From positions 5,518,001-5,582,000 of the forward strand of contig JAKNDB010000109.1 of assembly GCA_024305405.1 (NCBI GenBank): a stretch of DNA of 64,000 nt, read 5' to 3'. Under the pieces are notes generated by a model that saw only the letters and a program-made list of their open reading frames with translations, ran no database searches and was not told the DNA's origin. The DNA is from Dirofilaria immitis (taxonomy: Eukaryota; Nematoda; Chromadorea; Rhabditida; Onchocercidae). The translations under genes and the position numbers were made by a program. Numbering within the stretch: position 1 is the stretch's first letter; each line of letters opens with the position of its first letter. Below, piece after piece: positions 1 to 14,611 of this stretch.

Positions 1-3000
1 TTTAATCAGCGCTTTGTATTATTCAAAATTTGCAGGAAAAATCCAAATAATCAGTTCAATAAAAGAAGAAATCTTTTATTACAATTGTGAAGAGTTAGAA
101 TAATTATTAGTATTATTAAAATAGCATAAAGGCGTTGTAAAAAGTTCTTCACAAGTGTCAGTGACAGTTCGGTCATGCTCACTGGCTTCCAATGTTTGCA
201 TATTCTAATTTTATGAAACTTGGCAAAAAAAATTTTGTCAGTTTTCAGGAGCATAGAAGTGAAAGTTGTTGTTACAATTCAACTGTATTTATATTTTCCG
301 AAAATATTTGGAAAATTTATGACTTTTGTCCTCTTTACTTCTGAATACCAGTACTTAATAGTTATTACGGTGTAGGTTACAGGAGTTTTCAGTCTTTGAT
401 GATATTCCAGTGTTCCAGATGTTATTCGCATTTTTACGGAAGCTGATGATTGTTCGCTCCATCGAATGCCACTCGTCATCAACGTTCGCCAAGCTTATCC
501 TAAAATTTCCCTTGTTTTCGTACCTGGAACGCAAAATTATTTTCTTAACTTGGTCAAGAAACTATTCAGGAAAAATAATATTCAGTAAAAGTTATGATTT
601 CTTTGGCTGTAAATTGAAGTCAACTATTAGAAGAAATCTTTCATTGATTTCTTCTTTTATTGAAGAAATTGAAGAGCTTTTCAAAAACATGTTTAGGAAG
701 ATGGAATGTAATAATTGCTTTAAAATTGTTAAGATGATACCGAATATTTTGGCATAAAAACAAGCTTGTCTATTAACTACTCTTTTACACTAGACAGATT
801 AATTTCCAGATAACAGCTTATTGTTCGATCGCATTGTATTGTATACATCATATAACCAACTAAATGATTGATTATCATTTTGCAGATAATTTCCACGACC
901 GAAGTATATATTGTTCTGCTATCGAATGTTAGCTTTTACTTTGATTCACATTTTCCAAACAAAAAATCATTTCTTTAAGTGACAATCTAATTATAATTAT
1001 GTGAAGGATATTTTTTAAAGCATTGTAACGAACCAGATTTTTATTATATTCTTCATGTCATAGGGCATTGATTGAAGTACTGCAAACTATCACACTAAAC
1101 GGAAAAGTTATCAATTGAAAACAGCATTCATCCTCTATTTTATGCTATTACTTTGCAATGATCGTGCATTACTATCATTTCCGAATTCAACTCTACCAAT
1201 CCCCAATATTAATAAGCCTTGAATAACGTCTTTGCAATTAAAGGGAAATTCAAGCTATCGATTGTATTATCGATATATCTTAACGAATTTGTGTATCGTA
1301 GCTGCAACGAATAAAATCGGTCATAACATAACTTTGTCACCATAACAAATCTCTATCCAAATTCCCAATTCCTTAACATCACAAATAAACTTTCATGATA
1401 TTTGATATTTTCAGCGGTTTTCTAATAATGAACTTCAATTAGTAATTTTGCTCAATTAGTGATTCAATTTAATGTTAAATTTCAGATGAAATTGTAATAA
1501 CAGGAGCAAAAATGCTGAACGTAGGCAGTTGAATACATCGTAATTACTAATTGGGAGAAATTTTCACTTTGGTTGCTATAATTCGTTCTCTGACACGATT
1601 CAATACCGACTACCGAAATAAACTCCGAGCTTCAAAAATTAGGAGTACATTAACGAACATTCAAAGATTCGGTCGTGATTTTAGTTTTCCTCCAAAATTT
1701 ATTCAGACCATTTTCGAATATATGCCAAGTTGTATGCACAGAAACAATTTTTAGAGATATGATCGAATCTTCATTATATGTTTCAGGATAATCGGTAACT
1801 GGATGTATCAAATTGAATGAACTGATTGCAAACCACTAACTTCTATTATTTTTATTTCAAACATTGTAAATCGATTGATTTCCGAACTGTGATAACTTAT
1901 AATCTCATTTCACATAATCCGGTATTTAATCGTAATATTGAAAATACGGAAAATCAATTTTTATAAGAACGTCGTACAAACGCCTAATACTAAATTTTCG
2001 CTGCTATTTTGTCATCATCAAGAATTTTTACATTGACTGAAACGATTCGTTACCTGAGTTATCTTCTTCTTTTCTTTTTTTTTTTTGCGGTATTGAGTTA
2101 TCGTTAGATTGCAGTTGCAGAGAAGTTAAAATAGAATAGAGATATAATCCTATTAATAATTTCTAGATATCATTACTTCACTCAGTTGTTGCTGAGCAGA
2201 TATTCAGGTATGCGATGGAAAGACGAATCGGATTTCCGAAATACTAGATAAAATCTTATTTCGGCTCATGCAGTTAAAGTAACTGTTGCTTGGAGTATTC
2301 TCGTAAAAGTATTACGGACTGATTAGTTTTGTAATATGACTTTTGCAGATATGTAATCAAGCCTGAAGCAAATATTTAACAATCTTTACTAATTTTTTCA
2401 ACTCACACACAGTACAGTAACAGTGGAACAATTTATTTTACATTGATTTTTAACCAATCGATTAATATTATAATTAGCTTTAATTCAAGAATTTCATCTA
2501 AAGCGCATGACATTGTAAGACTTACATAATTATCCATTTGTTGAAGATTTAAAAAAATCGTAGTTCAGTTCCAGTCAATCAACAACTGCGAATGCATCCC
2601 TAGCAGGATTTTCGAATTTAACTCCTCGAATATTAGGTATATTACTTCACTGAACTTTGGCATTCAACAAGTGGAACACTTTAAATCACAGAGAGCATGC
2701 AGAAATAATATTAACCTTCAACCGTTTTTCACATAAGTGTGATACATAACAATCGATAATTTCAAGTTTTTATGAAAATATAATAAAGACAGTATATGTC
2801 CAAACATTGGACATTTCATAAGAGATACAAAAAAATTAAAAAAAAATATATCACGGATACCTTAACATAATAATCATAATGAGATGGAATATTTGGAACA
2901 ACTGAAACGTATCGTTTTACAGATAATTCACATAGTATACACCGCGGAAACAGCCATCTATCTTTGGATAATATATTAATAATTTTATTTAACAAATGCC

Positions 3001-4073
3001 TTAAATAAATAACTAAAATATACTGAAGTAGTAGCCTTTAAAGCCTGACATTTTATAATAACCTAAGTGTAAAGTGCTCAATAAGTTTTTTTTCCGTTTG
3101 TAAATTTTCTAATTGATGTCCATTACTACAAATAAATAATATTTCTCTGCTTCCCTGTTTGTTGGAACTCATTGTTACTGCAAAACTTGTCAAAAGAAAA
3201 GGAAAGTATGGACCACTACTCGTTCAAAGATTTTTAAAAAAGAGGAAAATGTGGTAAAATTTGAAATAAAGGCAGCACTTTGAAACTACAACGAGCATTA
3301 CCAAGCGATACCAAATGCCATCAACAGATTTCAAAAGCTGAACATTTATTATATAGCTAATTAAAAAGTTGTTTCAGAATTTTATTATGGGAAAATCCTT
3401 TAGTTTCAATTTATTATGTTATGAATAGGATACAAATGATATTTCCTGAAAAAAAATCATTTTGAAGAAAGCACATTCTAATAAAAAGAAAAGCTGTTCC
3501 GAAAACTAAATTTGGGACCATGCAAAATTCATATATAATATTTAGTTGTGAATGCTAAATAATAATCATTTGTGACCAAGTTGAAATTAATATCAAATAT
3601 AATGTAATTTGCATAAAGAAAAACATGAATAATAATAAATAAGAAAAATAATAATAAATAAGAAATAAGAAGGGATTCAACCAGCTGAACGGAGGACTGC
3701 CCACGTTTGGACCAATAAGAACACAAAACTCCATTTACAAACATTCAGTGTATTTGTGGCTAGCAAAGTATTGATAGGAACAGCAGAAAAATCTTAATGT
3801 CCAATCTCTCGATTTGTTCATTCATAAAAATCAGTTATTTTTAGGTTATTTTTAAAATCATTACAAACTTCCAACTCCCAAAAATAAAAACTCTTAAAAC
3901 AGGAGCTTTTCTTTAATTCAACATCATCGCCATGAAGAAAATAGCGTAATTAATAAGAATAAATGTCGTAAATTGGTAAATTTTTGGTCGATAAATTAAT
4001 ACTAGCAATTAATATGATGTCGAAAGTGACAAATTAACCAAGATTAGCCAATTCTCTGCATATTGAGCGAAAA
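1..4073. other. AT-rich intergenic DNA downstream of the adhesion gene
   Basis: No gene is supported here. The stretch is rich in short A/T runs. A 115-codon plus-strand frame (410-757) and two 67-codon minus-strand frames (51-254 and 279-482) are open, but none resembles a family I know, they overlap on opposite strands, and none has convincing splice context. The 3' untranslated region of the adhesion gene that ends at 4074 must lie in the right-hand part. No clear polyadenylation signal could be fixed. Confidence 0.5.
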
Positions 4074-7000
4074 TCATAACAGCAAAATTGATGCAGCAAT
4101 AAATAAAACGATGAGCAAGCATGGTAAGCGTGAGGCATATATCCGCTTCACTGAATTTACTTTTTCTGCAAGTATAATTAATAATTAATGAAGAATTTCC
4201 AAGATAATGATAGAGCGTTGGAAGATTTATCAGGAACAAACTAAGATATTTTGTTCCACCTTTAAACACATGAGTAAAATGGACATAATCAGTCCATATT
4301 CAACAGAATTATGAAATCCAAAACGTGTAAGGAAAAAAATCAAAACAAAATAGAACGTAATTGGAGAAAGTTCCAAAAGACTATAATAGCTTTTAGCTCT
4401 TTATAAGGCTAAGTCAACCAAACACAAATAGCTCAACTGATAGCAATTATTTTTGAACCTATCCGAAAATGCCACTGCATCTGGCATTTTGCATATAATG
4501 ACTATTACAACAATTACGCAGTTATAAACTAAGACAGTTATCAAATGATTGTCAACTAAGCAAATTTTGCAAATTTTTTTAATGAAGGAAATGAATTTAA
4601 ACAAACTAAAACAAATAAGATCTTGCGGTTGCTCACCAGTTGAAATAAATACTTACTATCATTGGTCATATTGTCAAGAGGTTGTGTTTTCATTGTAACA
4701 TAAGATCGAGCCAAAGAGCCCCATCCTAATGTATTTCGTGCTTTCATTTGTAATTCATATTCCAAACCTGGCCGTAACCATATCAAATCTTCGCTTCTGC
4801 TCCAAATATCACCATCTCGCTCTTCTGAATTGTTTAGTCAAACTTGACAAATTACGAAAATTGGAAATTTATTATTTTTCATCTTAACTACTTTTGAGTA
4901 AGGAGAGCATGTTGAAATCATTCCATTCTCTTTCATTGCATATGTTGTTCAATAGGTAAGGAGAAAAGAAATGAAAATTCTAGCATTTTTATATCAAATT
5001 CTTGGTGGAAGAAAGGACGGAAACTGCAGTCGAAAAATTTCAAATATGTAACCTTTATTTGCCCTTATAGATTTAAATTGTTGCCATGTATCATCGTTGG
5101 AGAATCGATATAAGATCTGGTATTCGATTACTGGATCCACTGAATATACGCTCCAAGAAAGTCGAGTTCCACTTGCGTTTAGATGAGGTGGTCCTGGTCG
5201 ACCTATATATTATATATATGTATATATAAGTGTCTAAGCAAATTTTATTTTAAAATCCAATATATGTATATATATATATATACAAACATATATATATATA
5301 CATGTTATGCAATTCCAATACTTCAATTTCGAATTTAAAATGCTAAATCCAAGAACATCCGTTTTCCTCGTAAGATACATTTCAGAAATACCAACGGATA
5401 AAGAGAAAAGAAAAAAATCGAAGGAAAATATTTGGATTTTAAAATAAAGTTTGCTTAGACTTAATTGAAAAAAAAGGAATTTGTTTTTGGCCACAAATAT
5501 TGCACTCATTTTATATTGTAATGAACCATTTCCTTTTTTTAAACTAGACTTCAATATTTCTAAAATGCGATTTATTAGTTTACCAGATATATTTGTGCAA
5601 AAGTTTTTAACATATTCGTAAGTTTGAGCACCCTAAATGCTTCCTATTTTACAGCTTTTGAACACCAGGATTTTAAAGATATCAAACGGCAAAATATTTA
5701 TATGAGTTTTAGCAAACTACATTTGAAAGAAACCTACCGCTGACATAAATGGTTTTTGTTTTGTACCAAGATTATTCGCTACACGACATGTGTAATCACC
5801 AAAATTATCCTCCTTGATATTTTCGATTGCTAGGATAGATTCACTGTAATTATCCTGCCTAGCAGCATACTGCATTAAACCTTTGAATCTGTCGTCCGAA
5901 AACTGCAAAAATTATTGCAATGTAGAACAAGAAACCTGGACTCCAACTATGACAATTCTGACAGAATTAGTTCAAAGAAATGAAAAAGTAACCAGAAGCC
6001 AAGTTCTCTATAGGGCAAAAGGATCTACAAATCAAAAATCAAAAAAGGTGCCATAGAGCGACAAGGGAGAAACTTTTGCCTCAGTTACAACAAATCGAAA
6101 GGGACTTGAATTAAACACAAATCAAAAAAACCGCCAAAGGTAATAATCAAAAAAATCCTACGCGTTTTGTAATAAGAAACATCGAGATATCGAATGTCAA
6201 ACCTATCCAACACTCAAACAACGAATGGAATGTTTGAGAAAAACAATCCATGTATTAATTGTCTCCAAAAAGGACATGCATCAAATAAATCAACTGGAAA
6301 TAACATTTATGCTTTCATTGGAAAGATTCACATAGCAGTGCGTTGTATCATTTCAAATACAAAAAAGCTCACAAATCGCTGTTCAAATTAAGAAAAATTT
6401 CGACGATGATAACGAACTCAATAATCGAAAAAAGAAATTCACAAAAAGTAAGAAAGAAATTCACAGAGTAACGAGTCATATTTTTATGTAATGAAATCAA
6501 TGCAGTCAATTCAAATAACCCAGAATTTCAACAAATCCATTCGCATTATTCGATATCGGTTTGCAGTTATCTTTCATATCTTTCATTTAGAGGATCGATT
6601 GAATCTTAGGAGTTCAATGAAAAGAATTGAAAATTGCTTCCTTTAATAACAAGATACCAAAAACAAGTGGCACTGCCACAACTAGAGTTAAAGTTGGAAA
6701 AAATTAACTAGAGTTAAAGTTAGAAAATGGAAAATTATATCTATAATAAGTCTTTCTACTTGACAACAAACTGCGAGTAGCCCAGTTAGCTTAAAATGAA
6801 TTGTCGTCCACAGAAAATTGGTATTGGAAAACTTAATACATTAATCTAATCAAGGCCAACTATTTCTTCAACTTTATTCGTATGGATAAGGGTCAGAATT
6901 TAAATTCTGAATTCTCTTTGATCCACATAAAGAAGCAAAGGATAATGTAAATCGCTTCTCGTCTCTTTATAAAGAGTATAAGCGCAATTCTTCTTTCGTT

Positions 7001-10000
7001 AAGAGCCGTATTTATCTTAAACTACGGAAAATATTCCGAATCAAGTAGATTAAAAGTTAGACCGATGACTGCGGAAATGGATACACAAATGAAGCGTACG
7101 ACGCGACATCTGTAAAATCAACATATGTTGCTGATGCCATCCAGATACAGATCAATTCTAGAAAATAGAATTGCTAGCATCCAAAAACGACCTAATGCGC
7201 TACATGATTTTAGTATGTAATCAAACATAAAACATTATCTCACACTGCTTTGCATAAGGGACGTTTTTAATACATTCGATCCAGACAGAGAAAGACTGCT
7301 CCTGATAACACACCATTATACATCTGGAATCCAATTTTTAGAAGAATTAAGACAGCTAATACTGGCTATCGTCCGTTGCAAATATAATGCACAGCCAGCA
7401 TACTTGGTTTTTTAATAGTAAACGGTGATGAATCTAAACAAAAAGTCAAATTGTTCATCCATTCTTATCTGAGGAGACGGACAAACACAGATTGTATCAA
7501 TGGATAGTCCCTAAGCATAAACACAGCAAAATCGTCATAAACGAACATCTGCCGTTACACTGCACCTTCTCAGGCTTCATCCATTCTTAACAGCATTGAA
7601 TTTTTAATGAACGCAGCAAAAAAATTATATGTATATAATACTTATAACGTCATAAGGTCTTGCTAAGTTTTCTGGCATTTCATCAACTTCTGATAACTCG
7701 TATTTATTAAAAGCACTTTGTCTCATCCTTACTCTTCCCATCTATATAGACAGAACAGAAGTTCTGATGTAATTTGATAGCACTGTTCTATTACCTTTTT
7801 CCTTGCTTTACGTTTAGTAGTAATTTGAGCTATTTAATCTTCAGCTTATTCAAAATTTAATCCTTTCCCTCTTTCTGTGTACTCTCCAATGACGCATGCA
7901 TGAATGTGATACTGGAAAAGATGGGAAAAAGAAGAAGACAGCTGCTCGACAGATAGGAGCTGCCTACTCTTTTGTGAAGGGTAACAAGGAATGATCCATG
8001 CCGTCCTCAGCGTCGTCAAATTCCGGTCAGCATGGCAATAATAGCAACAATTTGAAAAATTGCGTCAAAACTTTGAAGTTGCATCAGTCGCTAAACGATT
8101 TCAAAGTTTACTTGCTGTTCTCTTATTAACTGATAAGGACTATTAACTGCAAAAGATTTCTAATTATCGTGAATACTGGTATACCAATTTCAACAAAATA
8201 TTTTGAAAATTTAGGAGATGCCTATTTCCAACCCTTCAAAAACTCCAACAGCTTAGAATCTTAGCTAGAAGCTTCATGAAAAATGGTATCTATTTACTAA
8301 CATTTTCTGGTATGCATGTAAAGCATCTTTTTTTTTTTACGAAACAAGCATTGACTGAAGCAAATGTATCTCGACTGAAAAATTTCGAACCTCGCTGTAA
8401 TCCCACAAACAAAATATGAAATATTAAATCCTTTAAAAAAAAATTTTTTTAAAACTAACATTGATTGTGAATCCGTTGTAAAACCAATCAACTTGTGGCG
8501 ATGGCTCGGCATTATATTTGCAGGTTAAATTGATATTTTGATCTAGCTTTACCGGTATGTATGTATATGCTGAATCCACCCACGGTGCTGCTAAAAATAC
8601 TGTAAAATTTATTCCATTAAATTAACTATTTACGATTTCTGGAAGTCATAGTGAAAAAAATTGAGAATTTACAAAGAAAAACACACAATGTTGATAATAT
8701 ATTACTGATGGACTAAAACGAATTTTAAATTTCATGTTTAATGTTCAAACTACAAAATGTACTAGAATACATGAAAAAGGTTGTAATATTTTTCATAACA
8801 AGTGCTCGGAAATCAAGTTAATCCAAAAATCATTTGATAAGCAGAAAACAGAAACGAGTAAGAAATTTATTAAATCCAAAAAAATGTAAATTCAATTAAA
8901 TTCAAAAGAAAAAGAAGCATTAATAGTAAACAGTATTAGTGATGAATGCAACTTTAAAATTCAGCAGAATTTTGGAAACAATCTGATGTTTTTGCAACAT
9001 AAAGTTTTAAAGCGGAAATTATGATTTAGTCGCTCACTCATTACTAAACTCACCACTACTATTTGCTACATTACCAAAGCACTTCTCTGTATTCTTGTAT
9101 GGAATTAAATAGACGATCTTAACCTTCTGGTTTTGAGCTGTTACACGATATAACTACATGTGGCGCAGAACAGCTGAAATTTTGATTAAATAATAATAAT
9201 GTAAGCTAATATAATAATTCTAAAGGTAAAAGTGAAGGCATACCGTGATCAAATCATGGATGATTCATGAATCTTCAGTGTTTTGCGTTCACTTTTATGG
9301 ACAGCTTAAATACGAAAAATCAATTCCAGCTTAGCAATATGCTCATATGAAAGCATAATCTTTGCGAGGACTACACAGACTGACAGTAGACAGAAAGATA
9401 TTTACAAAAATAATGATATGAAAGAAGGAAAATAAAAGATAAGTACAAATAAATGAAACAATCAGAATAAACTATCGAAAACCTAAAATTTTTTAAAAGG
9501 GTAAGAATTTCGTCATCTACCGAAAACTCATCGAGCTATTCTGCCATCATAAATTAGCTTTAGAATAGTAACTGGATAACAGAATGGTACAGTAAATAGG
9601 ATAAATTAGTCTTTTTTATCGAAGTATTTGTTGTATGTTAAGTGAAAGTACAATTAAAATATTCATCTAATTTGCTTTTTATGAAGGTTAATTGTTATTA
9701 ATAAGCCTTTTAAAAAAGATGTGCTGACTTTGACAGACAAATGATCTGTGAAAATGGGATGCAAGACAAGCAAGAAAACTGACTGATCATCAATCTCCAT
9801 GAATCCATCTGCTTACCTTCCTGAAGAGAGTCTGCTATTTCGTTATTGCTTTAACTTGCATATGATTGTTTGTTGTTAGAAATGGAAGTAAAAGGGAAAG
9901 ACAGGTCTCCACAAAATTAAGTAATCTAGCACAGTCGCAACTGACGCCTTACTTCGATGCCCGTAATGACACAGAAATATTAATCACAATAATCATCACA

Positions 10001-13000
10001 CAAGCAAGTAAACTTCTTTTGCTCAAATAGTAGAAAACTCAAATTTCAATTCTCAAAAACGTCTTAAAGATATTTGGCAATCTGATATTATCATTACAAT
10101 TTTATGAGCAAATAATTATATTATCAAAATACAGTTTACGCAATTCAGAGTATCTTCGTTTTTACTGTCGATGAATTAGAGATCAGAAATTAAAAACTAC
10201 GCCGAACATTTGCTTTCTAGGAATAGCACATGGGAATAATTTCACAATCAGTAAAGATAAAAATTAAATTTTTCGCTTAAATTTGATAGTAAAATTGCAA
10301 AATTTTGTATATTTCACTAGCAGATCGAGCAAAGAGATGAAAGCATGCAAATATTAATTAAACTCAAAGAAAAAAAATAAAAAAATGCAAACTCACACGA
10401 CTCATGCGTTCCGTACTGATCCGCTGAAATAAATAATAAAATCAATCGATTAATTTCAAGGATTATGAAACAGATATTTAAACTAACTGAAACTTTTCAA
10501 AATGTCGTTTTCTTCTAAAACAAGTCTAACAGTGCGAAATGTTTTCAAAAATAGCTTTTTGAATAAAAATTGATATTTTCTGAAATCGTGATCAAATATT
10601 CGCAGCGCACATTTATCTTTTTCAGATCACAACATGCCAGTTACAAAATGTCATCCATTAAAGTGCAATCTAATTTCCGAATTTCAATTGAATTTTACAG
10701 CAGATAGAACGCTTTTTTAGAACAAAGTTACTTATTCTTAATAATAATTTTCTGGTAAAAATGCAAACTACTGTGGAAAAGAAGTTTAATAATAACCTGT
10801 AATTTGCTTGAAAAGCTAAATTTGAGTAATAATGATCTACGTCAGTTTAGTGATTTATTTTAATCACACTTTCCTCTTATCCGAGAAATTCTCGCACTAT
10901 CACTAACGGTCATATTCATGTCAACGGTTGTATTTCTTACATCATTTACATAATGGATTGATCGCTATTGGAATCGCTTGTTTGATATTTTCTAGCAAAA
11001 AGTTTTTTTAATAACATTATTATAAATAAATTCAATGAAGAGTCCACATCTACCACTATTTCTGATTGAAGTTTATGCGCAGAGAGTAAGCTAAGCTGTA
11101 AAAAAAACGAAGAGTAGAAATTTGTAAGCAAGGAATAATTTCTAAGCTGCTTTGAGCCAGTTTGTAAATTTTCTGAATGTGCTCATTTTTTTACTTTTGG
11201 AAAACAAAAAAAACATTTGAAATCGGTGGATAAATTAAAACATGGAGAAAGAAAACTAAGTGTAACTTCTTATCTCTGCATTTCTGAAAATCGGCTTAGC
11301 AAAGACCAACAGTACTGCTTGAAGTCAAAGTCACTTTCATCCCAGACTTTAAATAAATGATGAATGCGAATGTATGTACGATAATTGCGAATAAATGCAC
11401 TTTAGACTATATGCATATCCAAACTTCTCTCGAAAGTCTCCCTCTTTACCTCTACCGAACGAACTCAGTCCTTTCCACAGCACCACATTTATATCGATCA
11501 GGTCATACGTTTCATTGAAGAAAATATCAACAGCAATATCATTATGACAGCATTTATATTTCCTGTCATATGTTTCAGTTCACTGAACATAATAGCATAA
11601 ATGGATTCTACACCTCATTCATTCAATTGCATATGCAGTTAAACTTCCAAAAGCTGTATTACATATCCATAATCGCATCAGGCAAAAATGGTTTTCGGAT
11701 AGTTGTTTCGATTAAATTCGAAATTCACACCAAAATTAGTTATGAAAAGAGCATCTTATATAAAATCAACAAATTTTATGAGCATATTGAAAATCTAATG
11801 AATCCTGGAACTTGCAATATAACTTTAATGAAACCATATTCTAATAAATTCAAGTTAAGTCATAAGTTTAAGCATTGAGTTATGAGTTATGAACATATGA
11901 AATGCATAATTTTAATCCATGATTTCTGGAATATGACCGAAATTTGAGAATTCATCATCATTACAGTGCATGGATGTAAATCTTGGTCTGGAATTCTTGT
12001 CAGTTCATAATTTTGAAACAAAAAGATGCAAAATTACCCTGCACTCGAACTTCGATCGTATCATGTGCATCGACACCAATATTATTTGATGCTGTACATT
12101 CATAGATGCCGCTGTCATTCATCGTTACTTGAGTTATTCTTAGCTGTCCATCTTTTGATGTAGTTGTTGCTGGCATTTTCTGACCATCCTGTAAGTGAAT
12201 CATTTATTTGCTAAATTCAATAAAACAATCTGCAAAAACCAGTAATACAGTTTAAGGACGAATTCTAGATTAAAGAGCATTTGTAGTCCATACTTTAACA
12301 TTTAATCCATTTTTAGAATACCTCAAATCGACCTAAAGATAAAATTAACCGTTACTATAATTTTGAAAGTTTCAAAGCAAATGTAAGTAACCTTTCGGGT
12401 CCACGTAACTTTCGGAGGCGGATTACCAGATACTGAGCATTTGATAACCATATTCTCGCCAACATTCACCAGCAGTGGATTCGCATCAGGGATATTGAAA
12501 CCATAGGATGTACTAAAACTCTGAGCTCAAAAAAATTTGCGAAATAAACATGAAAATAATGGCTACACCATTTTAATCGACTAGGATCATTTTATTATTT
12601 TTCTAAAATAGCTGATATAATTTAGCAATAAGCAAAGCTCACATTCCAATCGGAAAACAAATAAATTTATTAATGTCGCTCTTTGTATTTCGATTTCATT
12701 GTCTGCCTATGGGTACATTCTGCCTAAGGCTGTGAAATATTTCTTTCGGTGCACACAGGGCTTTTGATGCCCACATGCTTGCTCTTGTGCAATCGTAAGA
12801 AATCAACAAAAGTGAAAATCGAACCGTTCACTTCTAATGTATGTGTTATTGACATCTCAGGTGATGTTATTTCGCAAACATATTTCGCACCATCGTACGG
12901 TTCCACTCGTTCGATAATTAATATGAAATTCTGCAAAATTATTCGCAAAAATTCTAGAAGCACATTCTAGTCAATTTGATTTACCGCAATGAAAGATTTG

Positions 13001-14585
13001 AAAAATATATTTCGGATGGATCCGCTAAATCAGTGATTGAAAACATTGATTGTTGTTTTCATATTTTAAAAATTGAAAAAAAATTTACGCGTACCTCTCC
13101 CTTCTCCAAATGCCTTGTTATTATTTCTCTCATGCTTGAAGTAATATATAAAGTGAAAAAAAAAAAAAAAAAAAACAGAGATAGTAAAATGGCTTTTATT
13201 GGTAATAATGTAAATTTTGAAAATAAAATTCATTAAACAAGACATCTTTAAAACCAAAGACGACCAGGATATAAAAGTACTTTAAGCGTAGGAATGATGG
13301 ATCATAGACTTAGATATATAAGAATTACTACCATCTACAGAACTGGCACAGTAACAACAAGAAAAGGGTTCTGAAATTGCACTTATAACTAAAGTAAAAA
13401 ATATAGTAGTGAATGAAGCAATTGTTGAAAACCAATAAATTTATAGTAATGAAATATAACACAGAGGAAAAAGAAATGAATAAACAAATATAGTTTAATT
13501 TTTTAACACTTGTTATAAGCATCGGGAAATGGAAACACGAAATTTTGTTTTTTCTTTTTTTTGATCTCGTTAACGAAGTTATTTATTACAGCCAGTTATG
13601 TGCATATAATTGTAGCATGGAAGAATAAATACTTTTGATAATTGTTTCTGTCCGAAGTAACTCCGTTTTTTAAGTCATTTCTTCCTTTTTTTTTTTCTCA
13701 TTTTGCAGATATAAATTGAATTAAATCTCCGATTTTCATTTTGCCGCAAAAATTTCGTAATTCCATGAAATTTGTGAAGATGACTCTATTTAACTGACAA
13801 TGCAAGAAACAGAAACTAATGAAATTTGTTAACACTAGAAAATTCCACAGGGATTTTTAATGATAAACTATTATTTCTATCGAAACGTACAACACAATAT
13901 TAGAGTCCGATCATAATAAAGTTTTAATACAACTACTTTTCGGTTGAGCTGCTGCTATGACAAAACAGAAGATAGGAGAATGAAAGATAATTTCAAGTGT
14001 CAATTTTGTAAACCAATATACAAAATTGAAATTTAGATCATTTAAAAAATAGGAGGAAATGGACGCAAGGATCCTCAACGAAGATCATTTATAAACAATT
14101 CGTTACTAGCTTCAAGAAGCAGAAACTAACATTATCTTTTCTGCGCAACTGAAACCGTTGATCTTCATGAAAGGCTTCTTCATCAGTGAACAATACTAGC
14201 TCTCCTCGTTTCCATATCACCACTGTGTCTTCCGCTACAGATTATTACAATTTTGATTTTCCTATTATGAAAGCCTCTCAGAAAGTAAATTTTTGAGCTA
14301 ATTTAAAGCTCGAAAGATCTCAATTCTAGACATACAGTACTGCTGTTTTCTTACTGTTCTCGAATATCTTACTGTCGAAGATTCATTTTGTTCATTTCAG
14401 GTAAACTTACTATTTCATTTTCAGAATAAGCATAAACGTACCAATATTACGTATATTGCAGGGTAATTCTACGCTATCACCTTCATCGACAATAAAACGA
14501 TGTCCCTTCGTTGTTATGATAGCTTGCGCACAATTGAAGAGTATGAGCGATATCAAAAAGTTAGGAGAGTAATATTGTAAATCAT
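4074..14585 (-). CDS. GPI-anchored Ig/FN3 cell-adhesion molecule (Klingon/Wrapper-like)
   Basis: Ten exons join in phase: 14601-14442, 14234-14131, 12930-12825, 12525-12392, 12188-12038, 8599-8460, 5902-5734, 5202-5053, 4824-4657 and 4165-4074, about 452 residues. In order they encode a signal peptide (ISLILFNCAQA), Ig1 (ELPC, VVIWK, AKYVCEI), Ig2 (VIKCSVSG, KVTWTRK, SGIYECTAS), Ig3 (NLTCKY, VDWFYNG, GDYTCRVANN), one FN3 domain (GRPGPPHL to NTLGWGSLARSY) and a C-terminal tail of basic residues then about 17 hydrophobic ones to the stop (PCLLIVLFIAASILLL), typical of a GPI-anchor signal. Three Ig plus one FN3 matches insect Klingon and Wrapper and nematode RIG-type neuronal IgCAMs; which one is orthologous cannot be told. 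The product should be a surface recognition or adhesion protein. The start ATG (14585) is joined in frame to the rest only if the five-T run at 14555-14559 is really six. Introns reach 3.4 kb, and one holds a retroelement relic. Confidence 0.9.
5950..6765 (+). mobile_element. Decayed BEL/Pao retrotransposon fragment (gag zinc knuckles and protease)
   Basis: This lies antisense within an intron of the adhesion gene, between the two Ig3 exons. About 6149-6370 encodes two BEL/Pao-type zinc knuckles in different frames: YAFCNKKHRDIEC, where the first Cys has become Tyr, then CINCLQKGHASNKS, where the last Cys has become Ser. About 6547-6581 reads LFDIGLQLSFIS, the aspartic protease motif of Pao elements (normally LFDxGSQxSFI), followed by KIASFNNKIPKTSGTATTR, a typical sequence after that protease. 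The frame changes several times and stops interrupt it, so the copy is dead. Sequence on to about 7.6 kb may hold degraded reverse transcriptase, but I could not identify its catalytic motif. No LTRs were delimited. Confidence 0.7.
6680..6731. repeat. Two-copy tandem repeat, 26-bp unit
   Basis: AACTAGAGTTAAAGTT occurs at 6680 and again at 6706, followed by near-identical sequence. This is a local duplication inside the retroelement relic, downstream of the protease remnant. Confidence 0.8.
8600..12037 (-). other. Large intron of the adhesion gene
   Basis: This intron separates the Ig2 and Ig3 exons. I see only AT-rich sequence with short open frames and no domain, RNA gene or clear repeat. 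A 102-codon plus-strand frame at 11570-11878 has no recognisable features and is probably chance. Confidence 0.6.
13156..13175. repeat. Poly(A) run of 20
   Basis: An uninterrupted run of 20 A in the intron between the second and third coding exons of the adhesion gene. Such runs are prone to length error in assemblies. Confidence 0.9.
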
Positions 14586-14601
14586 AACATTCGCTTGCCA
14601 C

Positions 14602-14611
14602 CTAAAAAATT
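14602..14611 (-). promoter_or_regulatory. Probable spliced-leader trans-splice acceptor of the adhesion gene
   Basis: A T-run ending in AG (minus strand ATTTTTTAG) sits 17 bases upstream of the likely start ATG at 14585. No upstream exon in phase was needed to give the protein a proper signal peptide, so this acceptor most likely receives a spliced leader. It could instead join a 5' untranslated exon further upstream. Confidence 0.45.

Noticed and set aside
279..482. Minus-strand frame with a beta-strand-like look (VKMRITSGTLEYHQ), considered as an extra FN3 piece of the adhesion gene
   Set aside because: It lacks the FN3 Trp/Tyr core, has no good acceptor, and the adhesion gene already ends cleanly in a GPI-type tail at 4074.
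410..757. 115-codon plus-strand frame
   Set aside because: No recognisable domain, an overlapping open frame on the other strand, no splice context or conserved neighbour.
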